DNA from: Lates calcarifer
Lineage: Eukaryota; Chordata; Actinopteri; Centropomidae
DNA: 64,000 nucleotides
Direction of reading: 5' to 3'
NCBI RefSeq assembly: GCF_001640805.2
Contig: NC_066848.1
Location: 24,391,512-24,455,511 of the forward strand
In this document: in pieces, positions 36,150 through 48,036 of the stretch
How positions within the stretch are numbered: the stretch's first letter is position 1
Layout: every line of letters starts with the position of its first letter
The notes under the pieces: model-generated
Database searches by the model: none
Seen by the model: only the letters and a program-made list of their open reading frames with translations
What the model was told of the DNA's origin: nothing
Program-made: the position numbers and the translations under genes

Positions 36150-36640
36150 AAGGACATTCGACAAGGACACCTGTAAACAATCAGCCCCTCTTTTTGACAG
36201 ATCTAAGGGTCAGATGTGGACTATATTTACCTTCACACTCCCAGGAAATGGTTGCCGCTCTCCCTCTAATGTAATTACAGTTGTTTGCCTGCCGTTGTAT
36301 CTTTCAATGTCTGTATGTCAGCAGCACATCTTTCCATCCAAACTAATGTCAAATATCCTCTGCTTAATGGTGATTGAAATATGGGTGCTGCCTGTCTCAG
36401 AAACCACTTAATGTCAACATGTCAGAGGTATCAGGGGGGAACTAAGTCCAAAACTACTGGACTGTCAAATCATAAACGCCACGGGGAACAGATTTCTCAG
36501 GGATCTGAAGGCGATGAAAAGAATCAGCAGAGGTTTTGACAGGGATTTCATTTGGCATCGCTCATGTCTCCAAATTAATCCTGCCACAAAATTATGGTTT
36601 CCTTTCATCCCCAAAGTCCCATTTCCATGGCTACAGTGTA
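36150..36640. promoter_or_regulatory. Candidate conserved non-coding elements (two adjacent)
   Basis: Two unique blocks at about 36150-36425 and 36475-36640. The first has GTAATTACAGTTGTTTGCC and GCTTAATGGTGATTGAAA; the second has TTTTGACAGGGATTTC and CCAAATTAATCCTGCC (a bicoid-type TAATCC core). No repeats or coding motifs. Inference only. Confidence 0.35.
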
Positions 36641-37019
36641 GGGGAATCTTGGGGAGGGGAGTAGGGTCTGAAGTAAAAGAGGGGGAAGAAAAAGGGAAGG
36701 GGTGCTCTGCGTCTTTGATTTGATTTAACACTTCAACTTAGATAACAACAAAAAAGACAGAATCTAATCTTAACAAAGAGCAAATTGCATTTTTTAAACA
36801 GAGGTTTTATTGTTTTATGCAGAAGGGGGAACTGGGAGAAAAGAGTTGCACTGACAAAGAGATTCATTGGCTGAATGATAATTAAGCTACAAGTTGAGAC
36901 ATTTTAATTACTCCTGTTTTTTCTGTCTTGTTCTGTCTCTGATTAAGAGGGTGCAGCAGTGAGCAGGGAAATGGGCCATTAACTATCTAGAAAAGCAGAC
37001 AGAGGCTGAGTAAAGCACA

Positions 37020-37215
37020 TTTTGGCTCACTCCTTAGCAGTGGACCCAGTTACCTCATGCACAAATCCTCTCAGGAAATTGTCAAGGTATTTTCATAAGC
37101 TTAAACCGTAGTGTTTCACCTTTATTTATGAATCCTTTTTAATAGAAACCTGCTTTGTTTGTCTGAATTTCACAATTAAAGCCAATAGCAATAGCTTCTG
37201 AACATTGCCAGTATT
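37020..37215. promoter_or_regulatory. Candidate conserved non-coding element
   Basis: Unique sequence with CCTTTATTTATGAATCC and CACAATTAAAGCCAATAGC (CCAAT-like). No coding signal. Confidence 0.2.
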
Positions 37216-38440
37216 TCAACTACAGGTGAGAGATTCACAACAGCTGTCAAGAGGATAGAAATCCTATTTTCTAAACAAGCTGGTAGTTGGCCAAAAACTA
37301 ACCCACAAATCTGCGGTTAACTCTGTCGCTATAATGAGGTCTAACAACAGTGGTTTGTCAAAGAGCACCAGAGCAACTGCTGCTGCCAGCCTGCTGGCTG
37401 GCCTTGGCCCTGGCTGTGCACAGGGTAGCTGACCTGTTATACGGGGCAGAGCAGAGTAACATGACATGAAACAAGCAAAAGAAATGTGAGTATTTGAAGT
37501 TCTAATATTTCTCAACAATAGGTTAATACTGTTTGTTTTTGAGTTAAAGAAAGGAAAAAGGAACTGAGCAGTATAGTCTCTGTCACAGATTAATGTGAAA
37601 GTCAAATGCCCAGTGCGCACTGGATGGTGTATAGGTAAGTTGAAGAAAAACTGTGCCTGATCTCAGGACTTATGCACTACATTTAGTGCTGGAGTTGACA
37701 CAGACATCACACCAAACAGATTAGTAGGGAGAAGAAAAAAATAAAGCCATTTGAAATAATACTAAACCTCTCTGAGAAGGTCCCTTCTATTTATATTTCA
37801 TTAATTGATTTGTACAGTAGGGAGAAGACATGGAATAAGAAGAAAGATAGATGGAGAGTGACCTGCAACAATCTGTGGGTGCTGGGGTTCATGATCAAAG
37901 AATAATGCTCTCCCACAAAAATCCACACAAATCAGAGCTGATGGATTAGAACATTAAAATACAATGTCAAGGCTTCTCTGCGATGGTCTCATTTGTTCAC
38001 ACCAGAGGTTTCAAACTACTGGCCAGATGTGAACTGGCAACCAGCTCTCTGATTTGCTGAATTTACTGCGGTGCACCTGACCATTTCAACAGAGGTGAAC
38101 AAAAGATTATTGTTTCAAGTTTAATGTGACTGCTGCATCACTAATCTGCAAAGATGATGAAAAAATGTTGAGGAATGTTTTTTAAAACAGAAATGCTCTA
38201 AGGTAATTTGAGCTGTTTTACAGTGGTTCTCAGCATTTTAAATGGCAATGATATTTGTATGAGAGTACCTTTAATAGTTATTAATGTTTGCATGTACTGA
38301 GACACAACTTTGCTATACCTATATAACGCATATGCTTTAGTAACAGAGGTGTAGACATTACCTTCTCCATGTAACAGACACTGTCACCACAGACATATTC
38401 TTCTGCATTTTCTGTCTATCCTGCATTGCTGCTGAGCCCC

Positions 38441-38443
<3 letters not shown>
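37216..38443. other. Gene-free stretch
   Basis: No recognised gene or repeat. The 118-codon - strand frame at 37264-37620 has no motif. Confidence 0.5.

Positions 38444-38504
<61 letters not shown>
38444..38504 (+). repeat. (CA)20-(TA)10 compound microsatellite
   Basis: CA run then TA run, 61 bases together. Confidence 0.95.
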
Positions 38505-39062
38505 ACCACAGTTCCCATGAGTCACTGAGTCTCTTTCTCTGAATAAAGTCAACAACTCTCTGAGAGAAACAAGAAGATGAGGGGTAAAAAAGACGCACAC
38601 ACACACAGACACACACACCCCAACATGTTTACTGCCCTGCCAGTTTCCTCACGCCAACAAACCAATGCCCATCCCGACCTCTGCCATCCCTCCATCCATC
38701 CATTTGGTTTGATTCTTTTATTTCCATTATCATTTTTCTTCCTCTGCTGAAATGCAAAAAACCCCAATGAGGCTAATTTTGGTGTATTTACCCAAAATCT
38801 CAAGCTCTGCTGGCAGTAATTCTACTCATGCTGTGCTCACTGCATGGGAGTGTATGTGCATGTGTTCAGAGTGTGTGTTTGTGTATGTGCATGTGTGTGC
38901 GTGTGGGAGCGTATGTGTGTGGGTGGTGCTCCCCCCAGTGTAGCCACTCTTTTTCCCTGGCATTGAACTTGACCCTGTGCAACCCCTCTATAATGAGTGA
39001 ATTGAAAACATCTCCCTTTGGAATGCTGTGTGAGGCCATAGCTGCCTTTACTACCTCCTTTA

Positions 39063-39102
<40 letters not shown>

Positions 39103-39109
39103 TGTGTGC
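39063..39109 (+). repeat. (TC)n-(TG)n compound microsatellite
   Basis: CT-type repeats pass directly into TG-type repeats. Confidence 0.95.
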
Positions 39110-40931
39110 TCTCTCTGAACAAATAAAGAGCCAGTGTCCCCCTGCTACAACCTAACTGTAAATACTGAGCACACATTGTTACAAACACACATATTCATGT
39201 ATACAGAGACATTATAAACTGTGATGCTAGGACACAATTCAGTGTTTATATGTTCATAAGCCATAGGTTTGGCAGCAGAGGTGGAGAAAGAATGAAAAAA
39301 AAGAATCTAGCAAATAACAAAATTAAAAAAGTGATTAGAATACTTTTCATTATAGTCTAACAACAGACTTGCTTAACATTACATGTTATATTTGTATATT
39401 TGCTTAAAAAAAAAAAAAAAAAAAAGAAAATGTTCTTATATAAAATATGTCATGAAGTGTTATAATTTTATATTTTTCAACTTTTAATCAAACACATATC
39501 TATTCTTTTCTACCAAAACATTAATATTTTTTTCATCCTTGAAATTCATATCCAGATCTTTCTGTCAGGCTGTATAGGGCCCCAACAAGCAGCCTGTAAA
39601 ATGAAGCCCAAGGCAAAAAAAGTGGACCAAGCTGCTAGTTAAGCTTATTACTGTGAATGTACCATTATAGCTATGGTTGACCACGATGAGTTCATCTGCA
39701 TTTTTTATCAAATTTTATCAAATTTTGTCTGATGACAACACTGTTTAGATTTTGAAATGTCAAGGTACATAATATTTCTGTCTTGCTAATTTTTGCTCCA
39801 TTTTCTCTTTACTACAACTAAAGACTGCCCAGTGGACGAATTCAAGAATGTGTCTTTTGTTTCCATGTAATCTCCAGCCAGCTTTGGCACACCTTCATCT
39901 CAGAGTTTACCTTTGTTCATCCCTGGTTGTTTGTATGTGGATGATTTGAGAATGGAGAAGACATTAATCTAACTTGTTTCATCACCATGTTTACTGCAAT
40001 ATTACTGTATCAGACTACAGACTGTAGGGTTGCCCTCAAACATGTTAACAGTTTGTGATCACTCTGATCAAATTTTATTGAAGAAAGGAGTGTGTAAATC
40101 AAACTGAAGCTGCACAGGAGTGATGAAAATCTCATTTTTAAAAATGACTACACTCCCCTGTCCCCATTGACAGTGGCAATTCAAAGTAGAAGAAGTAAAG
40201 AAGTATTTTTGTGTTCCTCAGACAATGGTGAAAAGTAACTAAGTACATTGCTTTTTGCACATGCAAATTGTGGATAATCCTGGGAAATTTGGCAGGTAAC
40301 CAGCTATATTTAGCTACAGACAAGTGTGCTTGTTAGGCTTCCCTTGACTTAGCTTCCACTGCTCTGAGATCAGGTATGATATTGCATCTATTCTTAAAGA
40401 CATGTGCAGATGTGTATGGGAACTGCACCTGTGCATTAGAAAATTACCTCAATGGTCTTTGTTCTTAACAGTTCTGAGAAATAGCAGTAGCAAGTAAACA
40501 AGCAAATTACACTGTGGCTCATGACCTCAAATCGGTATAAGTTGTCTTTCTAATCACCTTGGTCAACATGTGTTGTGACAAGGAGTTAGGATGTATTATG
40601 GAGCAGCTTAGAATAACTCTTTGAGCAAGGACAACTTTCACTTAACCTCAGTGTTTCATATATTTACAGATAACCATGTTGTAGCTTTTAATGTAACTTT
40701 TAATCTGGTTCTGCTCTTTAGTTACTATATTATCCTAGTTATTATTGTCACTTGAAGTGTGTCATTGTCAGTTAATTGTGAATATTCTGAAGTTTACCGC
40801 AGAAGCGATTTTTTGGGACGTTTCCTTTGCACTGTACATTTGATATGTTTCATGTCAGTTCAAAGGAATAATCCCAGTACCTCCTCAGCTAGGAACAAGT
40901 GCAGAGAGGTGGTCCAAGCTACTGTGTTAGA
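39110..40931. other. Gene-free stretch
   Basis: AT-rich DNA with an A22 tract at about 39406-39425. Nothing recognised. Confidence 0.5.
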
Positions 40932-41047
40932 GTGTGTGTGTGTGTGTGTGTGTGTGTGGCCAAACATGTCCAGTGAACCTGACGGAGTGTGACGTCGAGG
41001 TGTGTTTGATCCTAATCCTGATCTACCATCCGTTGACGTTGTCACAT

Positions 41048-41079
<32 letters not shown>

Positions 41080-41399
41080 TTAGGGGAGGAGCTAGTGACA
41101 GCACATTGATGCTGGCCTCATGAATAATAAACAAGAATAGAGAGAGGTCCAGGTTGGGTAGTGCATGCACGCACACACACACACACACATCCCCCACATC
41201 CCCCATATAGCCTCGCCCCATGCTGCCCTCACCCTCCCCCTTCTGCAGCCCCCATGTTTATGCATGGCACCCTGTTTCATATGTATCGGCCGCATCATTC
41301 CTGTTGTCACGGGAACTGATGACACAGGCTGCATTAAGAATGATGACCCGCCTACAGATTACTGTGCTGTTGGTACACACACACACACACACACACACA
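40932..41399. repeat. Cluster of one (GT)n and three (CA)n arrays
   Basis: (GT)n at 40932-40958; (CA)n at 41047-41076, 41171-41189 and 41375-41399. The first is inverted relative to the others. All overlapping open frames are Thr/His or Val/Cys artefacts. Confidence 0.9.
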
Positions 41400-41989
41400 T
41401 TCCGGCATACAGAAACAGAAATGCATAAATACACAGCCAGATACAAATACACACTCAGTGATGTTGAAAACATTTCCCAGTTGGACCTGATAACACCAGC
41501 ACGGCAGCCTAGCATCAAAAATGGAAGAAAAAAAAATAAAAATACAAAACACAGTGGCCAGTCAAAATAACCCCCACACACATAACCACACACTGACCTC
41601 AACCAGCAAACCACAGTGAGAGACAATGCATGGTGCATTTATGTAGAAAACAACTGCCTTGACTGACAAAACAATGAGAAAGAAGGAGAATGCAGGGCTG
41701 TGAGAAGTGAATGGATGCTTTTGATCTTTGTTGGCAGATGCTAAATAAAAAGATATTTGAAGTAACTGCAGTATGCAAAGCAGCTAAGAACAGTGATGAT
41801 GCAGCTACAGTAGCTCCTACATCTAATACAGTTCCTACTGGTCCTTAAATGTCAATACAACAGAACAATGGAGTAACAATTGGGAATTTTAGCAAATTGT
41901 ACTGTAAGTATTTTGTAAATACTTGGTACCTACCTACTGGGTATAGCACTGGTAAAAAGAAACAGTTGTTAATGTATAGACAAAGTACC

Positions 41990-42125
41990 ATAAAAAAAAA
42001 AAAAAAAAAAAAACAGGTGTGAAGGTCAGTGGGTTGTCCACTGTCTGAAAAGTTGTTGGTTCAATCCCCTGCTCCTCCTGTCAAAGTGTCCTTGGCCAAG
42101 ATACAGCAATAAAATATATAAAATA
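41990..42125 (+). mobile_element. tRNA-derived SINE-like fragment
   Basis: After an A-run (41993-42013) comes a segment with a B-box-like GGTTCAATCC at 42058-42067, then GTCAAAGTGTCCTTGGCCAA, a string typical of fish tRNA-SINE bodies. No paired tRNA fold or intact A box was found, so it is not a tRNA gene. Confidence 0.45.
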
Positions 42126-42404
42126 ATTTGTGTTAAGTTCTTGCATCAGTCTCTTTGAGCTGCCACATACATGCATACATATTTGGATAAGAAAAAATTC
42201 AGGAAGATCAGATTCTGTCCAAATATTGGTTTATGTCTGAATATAGCTTGACATAATTTGCCAAAATAGAGCCACAGATAATAGTTATTATTTTTTATGT
42301 AGTAAATGAGGAGCCAGAGTACTCATTAAGTAGAGAAATGAATCATTATAATATTACATACTAGTGGATTGTTGAGTGATACTGATGCATGAATGTGTAA
42401 CAAG

Positions 42405-43060
42405 CAGGGCTCCAGACTTTAATTGTTAGCTGCATTTTGTGACTATTTATGAGGACAGTAAACAAATTTAGAACTAGGAGCACCAGTGAAACCTGGGTTC
42501 ATAGGTCTGGTCCGATGTAACTTATACACAGATTTAGCCTATTTATGGCAGCCTGCCTCAATATTAAGCATTGCCCACCACATACTGACTTTTTATTTTA
42601 TCATTTATGTTGCTTCTCTGACCCCTGCTCTCTGTCTGGGTTCTAGCTGCACACACACACACACACACACACACAGAGCGAACAGCTGAGCAGAGAGGCT
42701 GCAGTGGACACAGTTAACCAGGTGAAGTTAAGATAACTTGAGTTAACAACAACTACGTCCATTACTCTGTGTGCAATAAAAGGTAAAAGGTCAATAAGTA
42801 CCAACCATTTTGTCTGCAGTCTCTTTATCAGGCTCAGTGTGATCACTCATTCATTCATACTTTGACCACATTATTATTTCTATTAATCATCCATTTATAA
42901 CCAAAGCATTTATCAGTAATATAACCAATTTTGCAAAAAATATGAGCGTGTTGCATTGCATGTTGATTTAAGTGGTGCTCCTAAATTGTGTGCTGGTGTT
43001 CCTAAAATTTTTAGCAAGGAGCACCAGTGCTACTAATGGAAAAGGTATTCTGGAGCCTTA
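42405..43060. mobile_element. hAT-like MITE with degenerate terminal inverted repeats
   Basis: Left end CAGGGCTCCAGACT at 42405 is the inverse of ATTCTGGAGCCTTA at the right end (43047-43060). Subterminal GGAGCACCAGTG occurs on the left (42478-42489) and, with GTGGTGCTCCTAAA and CTGGTGTTCCTAAA inverted forms, on the right (42973-43030). The CAG start fits hAT-type ends. No transposase is present. An 8-base target duplication was not found. A (CA)13 array lies inside at 42650-42675. Confidence 0.55.
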
Positions 43061-44435
43061 AGCCACAGATTGGCCTAAGTAGGCTGATCTAGACTAGTAA
43101 TAGTAGTATAATACTGTTGGTTAGTTTAATCTACAGTATAACAATGTGTTGCATAAGCTGATAATATGCTTTGAGTGTAAAATTTTAATCTGCCAAGTTT
43201 TTATAGCTGTCAATTTAAATATTTGTATAAAGCACAGTAAAAGAATATAGTTTGTGACTTAATTAAGAGTAGTAGTAACAGTTTATAAGGCTTTCTTCAC
43301 TTTCCTGTTTTCACTATCATCATCATTGACATATATGGCTGATATTATATTCATGGAACATTTCAGTTTGACTTTACCATAGTATAGTTCTATAATATAC
43401 TTTTTCATAGTTTTTTTGGCCATTAATTAAAAAAAACGATTAATTGTGAATTATACAAGGGGTTTAATTGTTATATTATTAGACTGGCACTGTAAGTTTC
43501 CATGTTAAAATACACTGAGAACAATAATGCAGACAATAAAAGAAACTGACTTCCTGGTGCTAACCAATACACTGTGCTAGTGAGTATGAAGTGAGTAAGA
43601 CGCTGCATAAAAATGACAGTTCATGGTTGGTGGCACTGCTTATGAGATATGAGGTCAGTGTGTGCGTGTTATGGATAGTATGGTACACCTTTGTTTTTCA
43701 GTGACAGAGACATGAAACTGAGGATGAGGAAGAAAAGGTCCTCATTCTTTGTCTCTCTGTCGTTTCACATTTTCTGTCACTCGCCCATATGATGAAGTTT
43801 TTCTTCTTTCACTTTTTTGTAGTCAAAGTGAGAGACACCAACTGATCCTTCCTTTTTTCTTTTTACCTCTTTCTTCTTCCCATTTCAAAGATGCGTCTGT
43901 CGGAAGAAGAGAATACATAATGTATATCACAGACAAGCAGAAAAAAACAAGACAATATGAATAATTAATAAGATGTGATGCATATGTATAAACATTTCCA
44001 TATCAAATAAATATCATATCTAGTTTTATGACTCTTTTTTCCTTTCTTTTTTATGCCTTGAATACTCAATTAGTCATGAGCCCGTCTGATTATTTTCAGC
44101 GGGACAGTCTCTGATGCATGTTGTGATCAAATGACAGTGGGTTTAGAGGAGGGGGAAGTTACAGGAGAAAAAAAACAGTACTTGTAATACAATATATATA
44201 TATATGAAGACAGTCTCACAAAGTTCACAGCAGATCTGATATTTGTGGTTCAGAATGAGGTGAGACACAGAACTCCCTGCTAAAAATATAAGAATTACCT
44301 CAAGTCAAGTGACATTAACTTCAAACTATAAACTGGATGTGTAGATATCATCACTTGGCTCACAACAGCTTGTGAAACTGCAGCAGCGGGATACTTCATA
44401 AAGTAAGAGTGCGGAAATCAGTGCGAGAAGGAACC
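43061..44435. other. Gene-free stretch
   Basis: AT-rich DNA. The part 43985-44140 (ACTCAATTAGTCATGAGCCC, TTGTGATCAAATGACAG) is a weak CNE candidate. No gene. Confidence 0.45.
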
Positions 44436-45112
44436 TGTTAGGGCTTGAGGATTACCTGTCTTTTCCCTTTGTTTCTCTGGTGTTTTTCCCCTCCCCTGGT
44501 GTTGAGTGTTTGTCCCCAGTTTGTTTCCTTTGTCTGGTTGTGTGTCTGTGTTTGTCTTCAGCTGGGTGTGGCTGACCTACTTTCTACTTTCTGATCTACT
44601 CACCTGCTTCTCATCATCACTGATTGCCACCTCCTCCTCTGCAGTATAAAAGCCCAGTCTTCCTCTTAAATGCTATGGTTGACTTTGTCAAGTCTGTGTT
44701 TATGGTTTTTTGCCTTGGCATGCCTGGTGGACCTTGCCTTACTGGTTTTTCCCTGTTGGAAACAAACATACATCCAGTCTCCTGGTTTGGTTTGGTCCAC
44801 TCTGCTCCATCCGGAATCTCCATGACTTCTGCTCTGACTCCTAGGAACGGCATCACAGACACCCAGCTACTCCTAGGCTACAACCAGTTAAGAGACTCAA
44901 CCTCGTGCAAACTCTCTTCGCTCTCAGGACAAAGATTCTGCCCGTCTGCTGGTTGCTCACCACAGTTAGCCTCTCTAGAACTCTCACCTGCTATCCAGCC
45001 ACCAGCCCAGGTCGCCATCACTGAACAATCCAATGTTTACATTTTGTACAATAAATTGTTTAAAACATGCCATCTATGTAGGTGTCTGCACTGTGGGTCC
45101 AGCAATCTTACA
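44436..45112 (+). mobile_element. Probable solo LTR, plus orientation
   Basis: Starts TGTTAG and ends CTTACA, near-perfect inverted ends with TG...CA. A TATA box (TATAAAA, 44645-44651) and a poly(A) signal (AATAAA, 45050-45055) are in the right order for U3-R-U5, and the end GTGTCTGCACTGTGGGTCC is typical of fish LTR U5 regions. No retrotransposon genes lie inside. GAACC occurs directly left (44431-44435) and again at 45127-45131, 14 bases past the predicted end. The 166-codon frame at 44624-45124 is inside the LTR and is not a gene. Confidence 0.6.
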
Positions 45113-45803
45113 GTAAAACCTTAATAGAACCAGACATAACCAAATGTTGTAATCTCCCTCTGGTGGGTGCAGCAGTGTAGCACAAAAAATCTGGACCCCA
45201 TACATATGTAGTCTCAATGGGTCCCCTTACCAGCCTGGTGTAACTCCCCTAAATCATTTCATGTTATCACTGTGCATTTTTTGCTTTTCACATGTCGTTA
45301 TTTATCCCAACACTACCCCCAAAACACTGTTAAATGACACATGCATTGAATGACAGACCAAAAAGTTAAAATGCATAGACATGACATACAAAATGTCCTG
45401 AGAGAGGGCTGCTATTTATATGCAATTGCATGAGAACATGTTACCTTGACCCCCCCAATGTGTATTGCGTGTATTGCAATTACTGTGTGAAGTTTTCAGT
45501 GTGAGGTTTAAGAATATCATTGATTCAAAGAGTTTTTATTGTCAATTTCTCTATATTGGACATACAGAGGAATCGAGAAAAAAAAAGTTTCTCTCTTCCT
45601 AGTTACATAATAAATATAAAAAGTATAAAGGAATAAAAGTATTAAAAGTAACAAGTGTAGCAAAAATAATAGACAAAGTACAAAGTGGCGGTAGTGCAAA
45701 GACAAGTAAGGTGCAGATTTAGTGTGCAGGCTGAGGTAGAGTCTTTGTATGTAGTGAATGTGTGTGCTAGAGTCCAGGGGCAGGGGGCGGAGGGGGGAGG
45801 TAG

Positions 45804-47200
45804 TTAGTGGAGTTCAGCTTCCTGACAGCCTGGTGGAAAAAGCTTCAGTAGTTTTGAGGACCGGGCCCGGAGGCTCTGGTACCTCTTCCCTGAGGGCAGG
45901 AGGCTGAAGAGGGAATGGGAGGGGTGGGAAGAGTCCCCAGCGATGCTGATGGCTCTGCGGGTGAGGCGGGTCTGGGAAATGTCTGTGAGGGAGGGCAGAG
46001 GGGCACCGATGATCTTGCTGGCTGTATTCACTATGCATTGCAGGGTCTTCCTACAGGAGGCAGTGCAGCCTCCATACCACACAGTGATGCAGCCAGTGAG
46101 GACACTCTCAATGGTGCCCCGGTAGAAGGAGCACATGATGGGGGGAGGAACATGTGCTCTCCTCAGTTTACAGGAGGAAGTAGAGGCGTGTCTGAGCCTT
46201 CTTGGACAGTGATGTTGTGTTGCTGGTCCAGGAGAGGTCCTCAGAGATGTGCACCCCAAGGAACTTGGTGCTGCTCACCCTCATCCACAGCAGCACTGTT
46301 GATGATCAGCAGGGGATGCCGTGATTGACCTCTCCTGAAGTCAACCACAATCTCTTTGGTCTTCCCAACATTGAGGAAGAGATTTTGTCCTTACACCACT
46401 GGGTCAGTAGGGTTCACCTCCTTCCTGTAGTTGGCCTCATTGTTGTTAGTGATGAGGCCCACCACAGTCATATCACCCGAAAACTTGATGAGGTGGTTGG
46501 TGCTGTGGGTTGGTACACAGTCATGGGTCAGAAGAGTGAAGAGCAGCGGACTGAGCACACCCCTATGGGGTCTGTGTCAGTGTGATGGTCTGGAGGAGCT
46601 GCTGCGACTGCACTTTGTGGTCTCTGAAGGAAGTCAGCACCAGTTACAGAGGGGTGTATTTAGACCTAGGCCTTTGGGACCGGTATCACTGTTGCCACTT
46701 TGAAGCACGTTGGGACTACTGATTGGCTCAAGGAGATGTCGGTGAGGACATCCTTGAGCTCCTCAGCACAGTCCTTCAAAACACGTCCAGGTATGTTGTC
46801 TGGATCCCGCTGCTTTGCGTGGGTTGATCCTGGAGAGGGTCCTCTTCACGCTGTCGGGAGCCAGACAGATGGCCTGTTCATTTGGGGAAGGAGTTGTCTT
46901 CTGTGCTGGTGTGTTGTTTTGTATGTCAAAGCGGCCAAAGAAGGCATTTAGGCTGTTGAGCAGTGTGATGTCACTCTTACAGGTCCGTGGTGTGGGTTTA
47001 TAGTCTGTGAGGGTCTGAATGCCACGCCAGAGAGACTGTGCATCTCTGGTGTTGCTGAAATCTCCAGATATTTTCTTACTGTACTGTCGCTTTGCTTCCC
47101 TTATTCCATGGGACAGGTTGGCTCTAGCTGTTGCTAGTCCTACGGTGTCAACGGCCTTAAAGGCTGTGTCCCGAGCCCTCAGGAGCCTGTGAACCTCCAC
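45804..47200 (-). pseudogene. LINE reverse transcriptase remnant
   Basis: N-terminal linker at 47200-46763 reads REAKRQYSKKISGDF and [20 protein letters not shown] marks the start of the polymerase region. The frame then shifts, continues to VVPTCFK near 46700, and the central fingers/palm blocks are deleted. Similarity resumes at GVLSPLLFTLL (about 46560). The catalytic FADD box is changed to FSGD at 46472-46483, so one active-site Asp is lost. NVGKTKEIVVDFRR and, in the last frame, FYRGTIESVLTGCITVWYGG and LFSLLPSGKRYQSLRARSS complete the C-terminus at 46259-45804. Frameshifts and stops separate all parts. The + strand frames at 45915-46328, 46325-46585 and 46431-46703 are shadows of it. 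Confidence 0.8.
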
Positions 47201-47202
47201 TG

Positions 47203-47740
47203 TCAGCCATGGCTTTTCTGGTTAGCATGAACAGTGACAGTTTTGTAGAGAGTGACATCATCAGTGCATTTTGCAATGTATGCTCTAACAGCCTCTGTGT
47301 ACTCTTCTATGTCTGTGTGGTCATTGTGGGTGGCTGCTTGCTTGAAAATGTCCCAGTCTGTGGTGTTGATGAGGAATCCATCTGGCTGCGCTGTTTGTTG
47401 TGCACTGATGGCCTGATAGAGGTCATTGAGTGCCTCACTCCTATCGCTGGTGTTAGCTGTGGGAGGGACGTAAACAGCGACCAGCAGAATCGATGTAAAC
47501 TCCCTCAGTAGGTACTTACTTGATGATAATAAACTCCACCAGCGGTGAACAGTGTTTGTGCACCACAGTAGCGTTCCGGCACCAAGCATCACTGATGTAG
47601 ACGCATACTCCCCCGCCGCGAGTCTTGCCCCCTTCCCTAGGGACCTGGTCGGCTCGGTAGCATGTTAGCTGGATAGCGGAGTCCAGGATGTTGTCGTTTT
47701 GCCATGATTCCGTAAAGATGAAAGCACAGCAGCCCCTCAC
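47203..47740 (-). pseudogene. LINE endonuclease domain remnant
   Basis: Two frames carry the remnant. The first (47740 to about 47516) has FTESWQNDNILDSAIQL and GGGVCVYISDAWC, both diagnostic of the apurinic-type endonuclease of fish L2 LINEs. The second (to 47203) has AVYVPPTANTSD and AISAQQTAQPDG, then jumps to TDWDIFKQAATHNDHTDIEEY. The catalytic stretch that normally follows QTA(H/Q)P, with the conserved Asp-Phe-Asn and later Ser-Asp-His motifs, is deleted at this join. The enzyme is therefore dead. It would normally nick genomic DNA to prime reverse transcription. Confidence 0.75.
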
Positions 47741-48036
47741 CTCACGTTGTGTAGCTATTGAACATTATTTCTTGGTCTTCATTTGGTTCTTTGGGTATTC
47801 ATTATATCCTGAAAGATGGACAGCCATCTTGCTCTGGCCTCTACACTGAAAAATGATTACTGACTGAAAAACCTCACTGGAGTCATGTTTTATTTGCAGT
47901 AAGTGTTATCTCTAGAAATAACAAGCTATAGATATACAAAACAAGTAGCCTGAGTATTACAATGAAAACTCAGGAGCAGAACCTGCTGTAAATAGCAAAA
48001 AATTTGGTCTTAGTACAGAAGTCATGTTAAATAATA

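Larger units (their letters stand above)
45521..47770 (-). mobile_element. Decayed L2-type non-LTR retrotransposon (LINE)
   Basis: On the - strand the order is endonuclease remnant (47740-47205), linker and reverse transcriptase remnant (47200-45804), 3' UTR (about 45800-45540) and a tail reading GACAATAAAAAC. The 5' part is missing, as usual for truncated LINE insertions. Large internal deletions and stops are described under the two gene remnants. The family is assigned from motifs of fish L2/CR1-group elements. Confidence 0.8.

Noticed and set aside
40932..41399. CRISPR-like spacing of four repeat arrays
   Set aside because: The units are dinucleotide microsatellites, not repeated 25-40 base units with unique spacers.
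42051..42075. tRNA gene suggested by a B-box-like GGTTCAATCC
   Set aside because: No A box, no cloverleaf arms and a SINE-like continuation; treated as a SINE fragment.
44624..45124. 166-codon + frame
   Set aside because: Lies inside the LTR at 44436-45112, between its TATA box and its end; no coding motif.
45915..46328. 137-codon + frame
   Set aside because: Shadow of the reverse-strand LINE polymerase remnant.
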